Shown here piece after piece: positions 1 to 11,741 of a DNA stretch of 64,000 nt. The stretch comes from Phallusia mammillata (lineage: Eukaryota > Chordata > Ascidiacea > Phlebobranchia > Ascidiidae): NCBI GenBank assembly GCA_003260075.1, contig QLIY01000130.1, positions 166,806 to 230,805 on the forward strand, given 5' to 3'. Within the stretch, counting starts at the first letter, position 1. Each line of letters begins with the position of its first letter. The notes beneath the pieces are model-generated. The model saw only the letters and a program-made list of their open reading frames with translations. It was not told where the DNA came from and did not search any database. A program made the position numbers and the translations under genes.

Positions 1-120
1 CATCGCATCACATGCATTTTTGACCCGTTGTACTGAGAACGACTGCATTGATACCATGTAATATGCGCGTGATAATAAATGAATGTGTGTGAATGTGTGT
101 TAACATACTGCCTAATTTTT
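1..120 (+). other. 3'-UTR-like tail of an upstream adhesion GPCR paralogue
   Basis: This stretch matches the distal 3' flank of both receptor copies in the window (about 5599-5740 and 14110-14175). All three share the phrase CGACTGCA(T/C)TGATACC preceded by a TTTTGACC-like stretch. A third member of the tandem receptor array therefore probably ends just left of the window. No coding sequence is visible here. Bases 121-360 show nothing I can identify. Confidence 0.55.
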
Positions 121-362
121 GAAATGTGTTTTTCCATAGGGAACCAATTGGTTTGGAAAATTCAGCGCTTTCCAGTCCAGATATTAACCAAAGCCATACT
201 AGACAATCTTCATTTAGGATACGGCTTTACATTGATCCCAATGGATTAAATTATGTTTACCAGTAACCATATGTGACAATAAACTAAGGTTCTTTGCGCA
301 GAGGTAAATCGTTTCTTATTAAAGAACAATTCTAGCTGAAAACCACTAGGCTAAAATAAAAC

Positions 363-410
363 TAGGGGAAAGTAGGGCAAAGCGGGACACGGGGCAAAGA
401 GGGACAATGG
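363..410. repeat. possible terminal region of the transposon at 610-1640
   Basis: The stretch has repeated GGGGCAAAGNGGGACA-like units. Such motifs are common at ends of pogo/Tigger-type DNA transposons. It lies just upstream of the transposase relic. A matching inverted end was not found downstream, so the assignment is tentative. Confidence 0.3.
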
Positions 411-609
411 ATTATTTTCGCAGATATTGTCGTTAGCGCCCCCTAAACGTTTTTATGCAAAGTCGACCATCTTGTCCAGCAGGTGATGGAAAAGTTTGAA
501 GAACTGGTTTATATTAGTTCAGTTATGAAAGAAATACTCCTTCTTAACTTAGGTGCCTTAACTAGTTTGTTCATAGGCATAGGTTACTCAGTACCATACT
601 GGTATTCGA

Positions 610-1640
610 ATGGTTGACACCCTGATAAGAGGTGCTCCTGAAGGTTCAGAAGGATTTTGTTCATCATCAGACAGGGTTGATTCTGACATTTTCCACAAGT
701 GGTTAATTCACTTTAAATCTCATTCCAACTCAACTGCTGAAAACAAGGTTTTGCTTATGTTGGATAATCACAGCAGCCACTTATCTCTACCTGGAATTGA
801 TTTTGCTCGAAAACATGGAATCATTATGCTGTCAATCCCTCTACATAGTTCGCATAAACTTCAACCTTTGGACAAGACATTTTTTGGCCCTCTGAAAATA
901 TTTTACAATCAAGAAGTTAGCAAATGGCTGGTCAATCACCCAGGAAAACGTGTTAGTGACTTTGATGTTGCTGAGTTGGCAGGCAAAGCTTATGTGCGTG
1001 CAGCCACGGTGGAAAAAGCATCCAATGGATTTCGATCTTGTGGGATCTCACCATAAAATCCAGATGTTTTTTGTGACAGTGACTTCGCTCCTTCAAATGT
1101 CACAGAGATCATTGCTGGAACAACCTCTGATGCTGCATCTCTATCAGATGTGTTGGAAACTGAAGCACCAAACTTAGAAAGTCCTTCAGCTAACGAAGTG
1201 CCAAGTGTTGCAGAAATAAGCAATAATATGTTACCAGTTGTGATAGAAAGTGCTGCACTAAACCCAGCCAGTACTTCAACTAGTGACCCTGTTGTGGCTA
1301 ACGCAAATGCAGAAGCATCCACTTCTGGTGACCTTTTTGAAACAGCCACAGCCGAACTTTTGCAACCGGCGGTTGATGATCAGCCTTGCTGCAGTTCTTC
1401 GATGCAATCATTGGCAACGCCACGAAACGTTTCTGTGCAAGACATATCGCCATTGCCTCGTGCTAAACTCTCCTGTCGTAAAAGAAAAGCCAAAAGATCA
1501 GAAATTTTAACATCATCACCATTTAAGAACAGTTTAGTGGCAGCTGGAAGCAAACCAAAACCAAAAAAAAACAAAATCCAAAGTCCGAGAATCCAACAAA
1601 GACCAGCCAAAATAAACTGTATGCGAAGAAAGTTTAGGTC
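610..1640 (+). pseudogene. broken DDE_1 (pogo/Tigger/jerky-type) transposase, C-terminal part
   Basis: The reading frame shows the second and third catalytic blocks of the DDE_1 family: LMLDNHSSH (second Asp) and LQPLDKTFFGPLK (third acidic position and the typical QPLD..FGPLK block). It continues to GISP, where a TAA at 1054-1056 interrupts the usual GIxPFNPDxF block. The same frame resumes as NPDVFCDSDFAPS and runs through a Ser/Thr/Pro-rich, then Lys/Arg-rich tail to about 1620. The N-terminal DNA-binding domain and the first catalytic Asp are absent upstream, so this is a 5'-truncated relic with at least one nonsense mutation. It would once have cut and pasted its own element. It abuts an unrelated 195-bp repeat at 1639. 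Confidence 0.8.
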
Positions 1641-1833
1641 ATTTTTCTTGCATGCATGTATCTTGACGTATTGCACCGGTCAAACTCGGTCAAAACTCGC
1701 TTTTCTTTTTTCTACACAAAAGCTTGACCGGCTAAAACATGTTTTCTAATCACCGCACTAGTCATATACCGGTTGAAGGCTATCGGTTTATCGCTAATTT
1801 GCGTGTTAACGGGAACCAAGTCTGAAACGGCTT
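1639..1833. repeat. 195-bp dispersed repeat, copy 1
   Basis: This block recurs at 5770-5964 with one visible difference (GCGTGTTAAC here, GCGTATTAAC there). Flanks differ at both ends, so the boundaries are sharp. It contains inverted ACCGGTCAA / TTGACCGG motifs. I see no terminal inverted repeats or coding capacity. Near-identity implies recent copying or gene conversion. Confidence 0.75.
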
Positions 1834-1981
1834 AGATTAAGAACCACTGATTAAGGATCACTTTTTTAATTATTGCGTCTACTTGGACTACAGTTTAAAA
1901 ACACATTTTGGTTTTGTCTAACATCTCTTAAATTAAGAACTGCAAAATCGTAAACAGCGGCAAGCACAATACGTTGACAAA

Positions 1982-4722
1982 ATGAGCTTCTTTGTTTCTG
2001 TACATGTGGTGCTGGCCGTCGTCTGTTTTAAACCAAGTTGTTTTAAGGAGTTAAGAAAATGTATATTTTTGGGTTCGGGTTTGTCCTAGTTCTGGCAAAT
2101 TACCCGGTCCAAATCGGTTTGCGGTTTTTAGAACGGTTCAAATCCCCTTTCGTTTAAAGTCTTCAGTTTTGAAACGTCTTATAGCTGCATGTCGTATTTA
2201 TTCTTCAGTGCCCTGTTTTAAAAGAAATCACAAAAACATAAAACTGTTTTGGTTCCAGTTCGAGCACAACGTCAAATAAAAAATATGGTCCAACTTCGGT
2301 TCGTTTTTTTATGTAATTGTAATTTGCGGCTCGGTTTCAGTTTCGGTTCGACTCCCTGGTTTTAAATGCTGCACTTGTGTCGTCTTTTACCAGTTACGGT
2401 TTGACGAGCAGCAACAAGATTATAGTGCACGCCATTGGAATCGGTCCACACGTTTCTCCAAGTCAGCTTCGAACCAGTGCCAACAATGAAGTTAACAACA
2501 ACAGAGTTACACGGTTGAGCTATTTTACTACCCTTGGTGACACCCTGGTTAACATTGTATCTGAGATTATAGCAAATGTATCTACGAAATGTTCCGAAGG
2601 TAACTTCTTGTTGTTATTAGTCGGTGTACGAAATGTTTCTCTATTTTGTAAAATATTTTACATTAGCGTGCCGGTAAAAGCCGGCTTAAACACAATTTGA
2701 TTTATAAAATATCATTTTCGAATATGAAAAACTTCCGCATAATTCTAAGGGAAAAAGTTAATTAATGAAAAAAAAATCCTGTAACAAGAAATTCTGACCA
2801 GTTTAATATACAACACAAACTTCCTAAAATATTTGTTTTACCAACCTTCCACTAAGTTGTTTTGTTACAGATGCTTCATTTCTGGAACAGTTGAGAAATT
2901 TAAATCCTGCAAATGTGATGGAAATAGAACACATAGAAAATCGAGTGGAGAATTTTTCCCGTAATCATTTTCAAACAAACGGAACCACCTACAGTAGTGG
3001 AGATGCTCAACTGCACATCGTAGTTATCAACATCAATCAGGAGACATACAACTCAAATCAACAGCTTGGGTCATCTTACATCGACTTTACATTGCAAACA
3101 AATGGAGTGAAACGAATCATTATTGCAGTGCTTGTCTTCAAGATAAACTCAACACAAACTGCACAGACTCAACCAGTCGAAGTCGGTTCATTGGTCACAA
3201 CGCGATACATAGCTACGATCAACACAACCTACATTGCTATTGTGGGTTGGGATGCCGATAGCTTCAAGCGATTACGCCGCAAACGAACAAGTGTCGATGA
3301 AATAAACGATCACATTTCTGGTAATGCAAGTTTCGTCATACTTCCAACATCACCAGCAACCGTCTGCAATCTGATCAAATCGGAAATGATATACAACAAA
3401 AACCTTAAGATAAAGAAACTGGAACCAATCTGTCTTTTCTTCGACAAGGTTAAAAAAAATACTCGGATCGTGGTTGCGTCACAATCACCGATGACGTGAC
3501 AGGCAACGTCACCTGCAAGTGCAACCATCTTACTCTTTTCACAGTTTTGCTGGCTGTCAAATCCACCACCATACCAAAGGGGGTCAAGGTAAAGATTTAA
3601 ATGTGAACCTTAACAAAAGGCTCCCAAAATTAACAACATTTTGTTCCAGATCACATCATACGCCACAGAATCAACTTCAGTCGTGTTTCTGATTGCCACC
3701 ATAATAATCCTCTACAAGTCGAAACACAGCGGAGATCGGGTTCCTGTTCAAATCCGTTTGTCATCGACTCTTCTGCTCTTTCACGCTGTCAATATATCAC
3801 ATGATCTTGCCGTGATGCATGAGATTCCATGCGTGATTCACACAGCAGCCAATCAATATCTTTTGCTGTCTTCAGGTATAGTAAAATTAAATTAAAATTT
3901 TCAAGTATTGATTTATGTTATGTGGCAGGCGAGGATTCAACCACTGAACCATATTATGTGATCTGACACAATTGCTTTTTTCAGGAATATGGTTCCTCGT
4001 TGAAGGAATTCGTATCTTTATGGCGACTTCGTTTCCAGTTGAATTCCAAACCCAGGATTCGTCAAAGCGTCTTAAGATCTTCATGATGATCGGTTGGATT
4101 GTTCCCGCTTTGATAATTGGAATATCCATTGCCGGGGGGTTTCTTTTTGACATCTACATGAAGCCCCACCCATTCTACGAGCAATGTAACGAATTATACA
4201 GGTTACAAAGTATGACAGGTGCTGGTTGGCTGCCGGTACTTCGATCTTCTACTCCACGGTCGTCGCTCCTCTTGCTTTCGTCCTCTTAATCAACTTCATG
4301 ATCATCTTGAAGACGACACATGTGATGTTGCACTCGAGAAAGATGCGGAACAGAGGAGAAGATCCAGGGACAGGAGATGCGTTGAGAGCAGCAAAGTCTT
4401 TCATCGTACTCTTCTTTATGCTTGGTGGAACTTGGATTTTGGCTTTCTTTACAGGCAATATTTGTGCGCTTTTTTATATTTTTAAACGGTTTGATTTTCA
4501 TAAGTTGCATCAATGCAAGGGATTTCAAAGATATGGTTTCACAAACTTATTACACTTGTAGGAATCGGGAATGAGATTTCGAACGAGGTGTTCATGTACA
4601 TCCACAGCTTGGTGAACGGATCGCAAGGAATCGTCGTCTTCCTGTTGTACTGCGTCATGGATGACGACATCAGAAAGGACGTGCTGACGTGCGAGCGTGA
4701 AGCTGGTCTCAGGTCTCAGTAG
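1982..4722 (+). pseudogene. decayed adhesion GPCR, tandem paralogue of the gene at 8327
   Basis: Recognisable exons, by comparison with the intact copy: signal peptide (1982-about 2040, MSFFVSVHVVLAVV), last VWA exon (2394-2599), GAIN/GPS exon (2871-3588), TM1-3 (3650-3875), TM3-6 (3985-4454) and TM7/tail (4562-4722, stop TAG). The three middle VWA exons, including the one with the metal-binding DxSxS, are missing; a GGTTCGG-rich repeat fills the gap. A one-base loss in the A-run at 3452-3459 shifts the frame before the GPS. A net 2-base gain near 4211-4220 shifts it again before TM5. The donor after TM6 reads GCAATA instead of GTAAGA. The GPS itself is still readable (CNHLTLF) in the shifted frame. 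The combination argues for a pseudogene rather than a sequencing error, although the A-run shift alone could be an error. The C-terminal minisatellite tail of the paralogue is absent. Confidence 0.8.
2060..2370. repeat. GGTTCGG-rich dispersed repeat in the pseudogene's first intron
   Basis: The segment is dense in GGTTCGGG, CGGTTTGCGG and related words. Similar text occurs at about 37930-38290 and 46620-47060, so it belongs to a dispersed family. It sits where the paralogue has its first VWA exons and may mark the deletion or replacement event. Confidence 0.5.
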
Positions 4723-5769
4723 CAGAGAAATAAGGCAAATGCAAAAGGATGAAAAAGTTTAAACAATTATTTTGCAGTTGAGCAATTATATGAAAAAACA
4801 AACGTCATTGGTTGTCATTGGTTGTCCCATCATGCAGCCGATATAAAATTTGTTTGCAGCTCTAAATGAACCGTCTAGTCGGATATTGTCATTTAATACT
4901 GCACCGTGTAACTTACAAATGTTAATGTTGGAAAATGCTGTACGTTGAACTTTTCAATGCTTACTTTGCCTCACACCCACTCTCTAGTTAAAACTATTAA
5001 AGCAGTTTCCGGCACATGAAACTCACAAGTATTGGGTGCCTTCTGAGGGTTTACCTTGATGAGTATTGCACAAAATGTGTTTCGTTTTCAGATTTGGCTT
5101 TAATGTTTCCATGATTACCGTTATATTTTGCACACTTAGATTTTAAGTCGTTGATAAACTTGAGTTTGTACCTATTGGGCAACGAGAGTGTCCACATTGT
5201 TACGCTAATATAAGATTAGGTTTTAGTTATGACCACAAATATTTTGGTTTTGCTGGGTACGAAAGACACCAATTTACTTTTTGTCAGAAAACATTTTATG
5301 CCACCAGTATTTTTCCACTGTAGACATTCGCAAGCATTCTTGTTTTTTTACATTGTCATGCTTCCTGTTTCTGTCATTTCATCGTATTGCATTGTTTGTA
5401 GTTTGTATTTTTAAATGCGTTTTCGTCTTATTTACACACTAACGCATTCACATGCCCTAACTAAAACACATGTACTTCCTACCGTTTCAGCTTATCTGAA
5501 CCTCAGTTAACATTAGCATCCCGGAAATTATGAGGAAAACACAGGAACCATTAAACCATAGCTCCTCCACAGATGTTGTGTTGTTGCGTGTTGTTGTCAT
5601 CACATAACATGCCTTTTTGACCCTTTGTAATAAAAACGACTGCATTGATACCATGTTATAAGTGTGTAATAATAAATAAGTTTGAATGTGTGATAAACTA
5701 ATGACTGATTTTTGAAATGTGTGTTAACCTACTGCCTAATTTGGACCTGTATCGGACTTTAATTTCAAA
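4723..5769 (+). other. 3' flank of the receptor pseudogene, homologous to 13116-14190
   Basis: The region aligns in patches with the downstream flank of the intact paralogue: the CATAGCTCCTCCAC block at 5559-5575 matches 14066-14082, and the CGACTGCATTGATACC block matches 14155-14170. It is thus the old 3' UTR and end of the duplicated unit. No other gene is visible. Confidence 0.6.
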
Positions 5770-5964
5770 TCATTTTTCTTGCATGCATGTATCTTGACGT
5801 ATTGCACCGGTCAAACTCGGTCAAAACTCGCTTTTCTTTTTTCTACACAAAAGCTTGACCGGCTAAAACATGTTTTCTAATCACCGCACTAGTCATATAC
5901 CGGTTGAAGGCTATCGGTTTATCGCTAATTTGCGTATTAACGGGAACCAAGTCTGAAACGGCTT
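5770..5964. repeat. 195-bp dispersed repeat, copy 2
   Basis: Near-identical to 1639-1833, in the same orientation. It interrupts the 3' flank of the receptor pseudogene. From 5965 to 6400 nothing else is recognisable. Confidence 0.75.
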
Positions 5965-6401
5965 CCCGCCATGTTACATTTGACGTTAATCAATTTAATG
6001 AATAATTACGGTTCAGAACGTAGTTAATCTTCTCGGGCATACGTTTTTAGAACTATGAGCGCATATCAATATGTGACCTGAACGCTGTATAAATCAGCGT
6101 GTTTTAGACTTAAAATGAGTTTTCCATAACAGTGCATAGGTGTATAACAAGTGTACATGGGCAAAACAGAGCAGTTGATAGCTCACGCATTGGCGTTCTG
6201 ACATTTGTGTTGCGTGTGTAACCGCAAAGTGGCGCTGTTGTGTCATGCTATATCGAAATATAAATTTGGGAATGTTACTTTAGGTTTAGTTAAGCAGCGT
6301 TAGTTTGTTTATTAGAGTCAGATTGACGGAGTGTTCCAATTGTCTACCTAAAGGGCCAGTACAGACCCAATAAATGAAATTCTGTTTTTAAAACCATATT
6401 T

Positions 6402-6452
6402 AATAATGGATGGGTTCTTTTTTTTCACGGGGTTCGAACCCAGGACCCTCCA

Positions 6453-6497
<45 letters not shown>

Positions 6498-6567
6498 TTA
6501 TGTCTGTACATGGGTCAGGCGCGCCAGACCGTTCGGCCAAGTTCCTGCCCTAATGATGGATGGGTTC
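6402..6567 (-). mobile_element. retroposed tRNA-Leu-like SINE with target duplication and poly-C interruption
   Basis: On the minus strand the element begins near 6551 with a tRNA-like 5' part (GGCCGAACGGTCTGGCGC, an A-box of the Leu/Ser type) and carries a B-box-like GGGTTCGAACCC near 6430. It ends in an A8 tail (T8 at 6418-6425 on the plus strand). It is bounded by a 16-bp direct repeat, 6402-6417 and 6552-6567, with one mismatch, the mark of LINE-type target-primed insertion. A run of 41 C (6457-6497) replaces the anticodon/variable region, so a tRNA fold cannot be completed. Confidence 0.7.
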
Positions 6568-7038
6568 AGTGCATCACTAATCACAATGACAGCCAACCGC
6601 CACATACCTGTTTTGTGTTTCAAGTTTTTCTGGCGCTAGACGACGCTAATGCACAAAATTTTATCATATTGTCTTGAACGAAGGTGAAACATCCAAGATA
6701 CTAAGTTCCTATTATGACGTAACAACACGCTGCACCTGGTCTGCCCTGGAATCGGTCAAATCTTGTAAATCAATCAATCAATATTTTATTTGTCGCGCTT
6801 GACATTGAAACAGTTGCATAAACAAAATAGTAACGAAAGTAATGTATGCGCGACCGGGTCAGTGAGAGCCAAACTTTGGACATCGAGTCACTTGACCCGT
6901 TTCTGTTTATTTCAGAATCAAAAGGAGAAGGGAAAAAACATTTCGTTTCTACCCTGTAAAACGTGTCTAATTTGTGCAAAAGAGGTTTTTCGAAGTCTTG
7001 TAACTTTTGCATTTGTACTCACCTAACATTATTCTAGG

Positions 7039-7430
7039 CAAGTGGTTCTTAACCTTTTTTTACTTTGCGACCCCCTATAACGCGACCTCTTTACAAACAC
7101 ATTTAAGAAGCTTTACTACCAAAATGTGTTTATCATTAAACGTCATGTTTTGTGCGATACAGAAAACTCTTAAAGTTGTGGGTATGGGCCATGTTACCAT
7201 AAACTCTTTCAATATTTCGCGCTATTTATATCGGAAAAGCCAAAAACACAATCATATAAAAGTATATATATTTCCAAACGCAGTTGTTTCAATTCTTAAT
7301 CAATATGTTGTGTAAGTTACTATTCTAAACAGAAGACACGAGAAAAGTTTGCAAAAAATCTTCCCTTCGCAACCCCTTTCGGGACTTTGCAGCCCCTTTG
7401 GGGTCGCGTCCCTAAGGTTGAGAAACACTG
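7039..7430. mobile_element. hAT-type MITE
   Basis: The ends read AAGTGGTTCTTAACCTTT and, inverted, CAGTGTTTCTCAACCTTA, the common CAGTGGTTCTCAACC terminal motif of hAT elements. The interior has no coding capacity. The flanking 8-mers are only similar (TTCTAGGC / TTGTAGGG), so the exact ends are approximate. From 6568 to 7038 and 7431 to 7950 I see no gene. Confidence 0.6.
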
Positions 7431-7952
7431 TTGTAGGGGGATAAATGTGTGCACTCGGTATGACAAAAGTCCCAGAAATTGAATCACCAAGATGTTTGAA
7501 TAAATCCATCAAAGTAAGCCATTGTATACAATAGTCCAAAGCCCAGGTTGGAGAAACTAAGCATGGTGGCAATAAACCATTGAGTAATATTGAACATGCG
7601 CTGCGTTTACCGGGTTTCAAATTTAACAAACGTTCATGATACATTGGTGGAAAGTTACACAATCCGTTTTTAAGTAAAAAACTCACATATTTTAAGTTGG
7701 TTGAACTCCTTTGTTGACTTAATTCAAATTTGTTGTTTTTTTACATTCACAATCAAATTCGTATTGGTATCAAGCTGCAGAAGAGAGATGAGTTTGGCTT
7801 AATTGCATGGAACTGATAATAAGAATCAGCGTTTTTCATACAGCCTTATTGATTCCGTGCTTGTATATAGCTACTGACTGGCGTCGGTGTGGTCAGTTGA
7901 AAATAGAAAGACGCGATGCAAGGTATATCAACGTGAATAGTTTAGTACCTCC

Positions 7953-8207
7953 GTGGGTCTGGCAGTTTAGGACTACGGCGAAAGCTGCCGCTGATTTCAA
8001 GTGATGTTGTGAGAATCCAAAGTCATTTACAGCAAAGCTACATTGTGTTTTGCATGTTTGTGTCATAAGCTATAACCAANGTGGGTCTGGCAGTTTAGGA
8101 CTACGGCGAAAGCTGCCGCTGATTTCAAGTGATGTTGTGAGAATCCAAAGTCATTTACAGCAAAGCTACATTGTGTTTTGCATGTTTGTGTCATAAGCTA
8201 TAACCAA
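7953..8207. repeat. 127-bp direct duplication joined by a single n
   Basis: Bases 7953-8079 repeat as 8081-8207 with no difference seen. The ambiguous base at 8080 lies exactly between them. This is what an unrecognised overlap between two contigs looks like, and the real locus probably has one copy. It precedes the receptor's 5' region. Confidence 0.85.
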
Positions 8208-8326
8208 AATAATTTCGTCTACTTGGACCACAGTTTTAAAACACATCTTGGTTTTGTCCAACATCTTTTGAATTGAGAACTGCAAAATCGTAAGGAGGCT
8301 ATTCTACAATAGCAACAAGTTGGAAA
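8208..8326 (+). promoter_or_regulatory. conserved 5' flank / 5' UTR of the receptor tandem pair
   Basis: The 120 bases before the ATG align closely with 1860-1981 upstream of the pseudogene (shared CTACTTGGAC.ACAGTTT, GGTTTTGTC.AACATCT and GAACTGCAAAATCGTAA). The start codon of both copies follows directly. The duplicated unit therefore includes the promoter-proximal region. I see no clear TATA box. Trans-splicing is possible if this is a tunicate but is not shown. Confidence 0.5.
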
Positions 8327-11300
8327 ATGAGTTTCTTCGTTTTCCTACTTGTGATTCTGGCTGTCGTCTGCTTCAAACCAAGTTTGCAAGGTAAACTCAG
8401 ACATGGTGTTTCTTCTATATTTTATGTAAACCTAACAAACACAACCTGTTGATTTTTCCTTACGACAATCAAATAGATTCGATTCGAAAGCATTGACATT
8501 TGCCCCCTGGGGTTAAATTTTGGCCAACAGTTTCCAAAGTTTAAGGCCGTATTATAAGTCATATTGCACTAAAATTAGGGTATACAAAATAATGTAACTA
8601 TTTGGAACCTTTCTTAACTCCTTTACCGCCCGATTGTGAACATAAAACTATGCCTCGCATAAAACTGCTCCAAGACCAAACTTCAAACAAAGTTTGTTGT
8701 TAACGTTATGTTGAAGTGTGAAAAAAATATCAACCAAATTAGGCAAAGGATTTTTTATAAGAAATGTTACAACGTAATGCTTGTTTTTATTTACCCTAGC
8801 GGCATTACAATTAATCCCCACTTACCATTTCATTGAACTAATGCTTTTTGTTTTTCCAGCCCAAGAAATCGACATTGTGTTTCTGGTGGACAGTACTAGC
8901 TCAATAACATCTTCTCAGTTTGCAACATACAAGAGTGCTTTTGTAACAATGGCTGATGCTCTAAAAGCGAGTTTCGACAGACACTTACTGCAAGTTGCCA
9001 TTCTTCAGTACGGAAACAACAAGATTTTGAGGTAAATAGCTTCGTTGTACAAAAATTTTTCTACTGGCGTAATAGATATGTCAAATTTCCGGTAACCTGC
9101 TTAAAATAATAAGGAATTAAAAGTTTTTTGGGAAGCCCCCCCCCCAAGTTGCCATTCTTCAGTACGGAAACAACAAGATTTTGAGGTAAATAGTTCGTTG
9201 TATAAAAAATTTTCTACTGGCGTAATGGATGATGTCGAATTTCCGGTATCCTGCTTAAAATAATAAGGAATTAAAAAGTTTCAAGAATTGGGGTTGTAAA
9301 TAGGATGCTTCATGTAAAAACATTTTAGTATCATTTTTGCTTGGCATTAAAACGTGCTAGCAACATTAAAAAATTGTTGCCAAAAACTTCAGCAAATAGG
9401 TTAGGTTGTCTTGAAGTTTTTTTTTTTTGTCCTAACAACTTCACTAATTTTCAAACACAAGTACGTGTATGAGGTTAATAGCTTTCGACGTGCGAAACTT
9501 GCAACTTGGAAAGCAATATGCATTAACACGGTGTATATTTATTTTTGACAGTCCTGACTACAGCGACAACAGCTTTTATCAATATCCCACCACCCTTGGA
9601 AATTGCACCACAGTCCAATGTATTAAAGATGCTGTAAACAATAGCATGCCGCATCTTTTCCACGGAAACACTTTTACCGCAACAGCCATCGAGAGAGCTG
9701 TCAAAGTAAGGCGTTGTTCTAACAAGAAATAAAACGCAAAATCTGGCCCCCCCCCCACTTGGTTTTCTGTTTAGATCGACTTCAATTACTCTGCTAACGC
9801 AGCAGCCTCCAAAAAATTTCTGATTCTTACAACGGACGGTTCTGCAACAGATGCCAATCTTTTGGATACCAGGTTGGTGTTTTAAAAGTGATAAACAACA
9901 TTCGCTTACATCATGCCCATTATAATCCCGGTATTTGTAGTCATTTTATTCGTATCCTTAATGTTGTTGCTATGGCACCTACGCAAGTATAGACCAACGT
10001 ATTTAGCCTACTCGTTCCCAACCTTACGCTGATCGTATAACACCTAACGAATTTTTCTTTCGCTGCGTCCCACCTCAAACTGATTTGACTAAAATGACCA
10101 AAAATAGGTCTATTCTTCTTGACTAGAATAACATATTTCTGCAAGCGACAAGGTTTGGCCTAAAATTTGATTTATTTGATCGCATTCCAGACGTGTTTCC
10201 TGGGAGGCTCTGTGATGTATTACACACGTCATACAGCAGCAATAGTGACATCATAAATGCTGTTTGGCCAATACTATTGATAGAAAGGAATAGAAATAGA
10301 TGCTTATTGTTTTTGACCTATTTAACACGAATTTGTTTTTAAACGTTTGGAAAATACCCCAAAAAAGATTTTCGAAATTGGTTTTTGCTTGTCTATTAAG
10401 CAATGATTATTTTTAAAAGCTGGGAAAAATTACCCTGAACATAGCTGTCAGATTGTCTTACAAGACAAACGAAAGTAATAAAATTTCCTTAGTTTGTATA
10501 CCACCTTAGTTTGTATACCTCTCATGGACAACATTTAATACCGGTAAAACCTATAACACTTGCTTTTTACTAGTTACGGTTTGACGAGCAGCAACAAGAT
10601 TACAGTGTACGCTGTTGGGATTGGATCAAACGTTAATGAAAGTGAGCTTGAAACCATTGCCAACAACAGAACCAGCAACGACAGAGTTACAATGTTGAAC
10701 AATTTTACTACCCTTGGTGACACCCTGGTTAACATTGTATCTGAGATTACATCAAATCCATCCGGACATAAAGGTAACTTCTTGCTGTTATTTGACAAGT
10801 TTATCGCATTTGTTAGTTGTTGGAGGCAAACATGGTTCGAGCTATGTTTAAATTTATGTTACGCTTACGCCTTATGCGGCCTGAAATTGATTTAAGTCCG
10901 TTAAATTTATGTTACGCTTACGCATCGTAAATAACACAGGCAGAGGTAAATGCCACAATGCACCCTTGGCTTAGTTGGTGTAGAAAGTCAGACAAGTTAG
11001 AATATTTACAATGAGGAAAATCCGTTAAAACTAATTAGGCATCTCATTTACCAAACTGTCATGTTGTTGTTTTGTTACAGATCCTTCATTTCTGGATCAG
11101 TTAAGAAATTTAAATCCTGCAAGTGTGATGGAAATAGAACACATAGAAAATCGAGTTGAAAATTTTTCCCGAAATCATTTCCAAACAAACGGAATCACCT
11201 ACTGTAGTGGAGATGCTCAACTGCACATCGTAGTTACCAACATCAACCAGGAGACATACAACTCAAATCTTCAGCTCGGATCATCTCATATCGACTTTAC

Positions 11301-11708
11301 ACTGGTAACAAATGAAGTGAAACGTGTTGCAATTGCAGTGCTTGTCTTCAACATAAAGACAACACGAATTGCACAGACTCAACCGTTCGAAGCCGGTTTA
11401 CTGGCTACAACGCGGTACATAGCTACATTCAAAACAACCTACATTGCTATTGTGGGTTGGGATGCCGATAGTTTCAAGCGCTTACGCCGCAAACGATCAA
11501 CTACCGATAAAGAAAATAATCAACTGTCAGGAAACGCAAGTTTAATTTTTCCTCCAACATCACCAGAAACCGTCTGCAAGCTGATCAAAGCGGGAAACAT
11601 ATCCCATGAAAACCTGAAGATTAAACAAGTGGATCCAATCTGTCTCTACTTCTACAGAGTGGAAAGAAAATACTCGGATCGCGGTTGCGTCACAATCACA
11701 GATGACGT

Positions 11709-11741
<33 letters not shown>

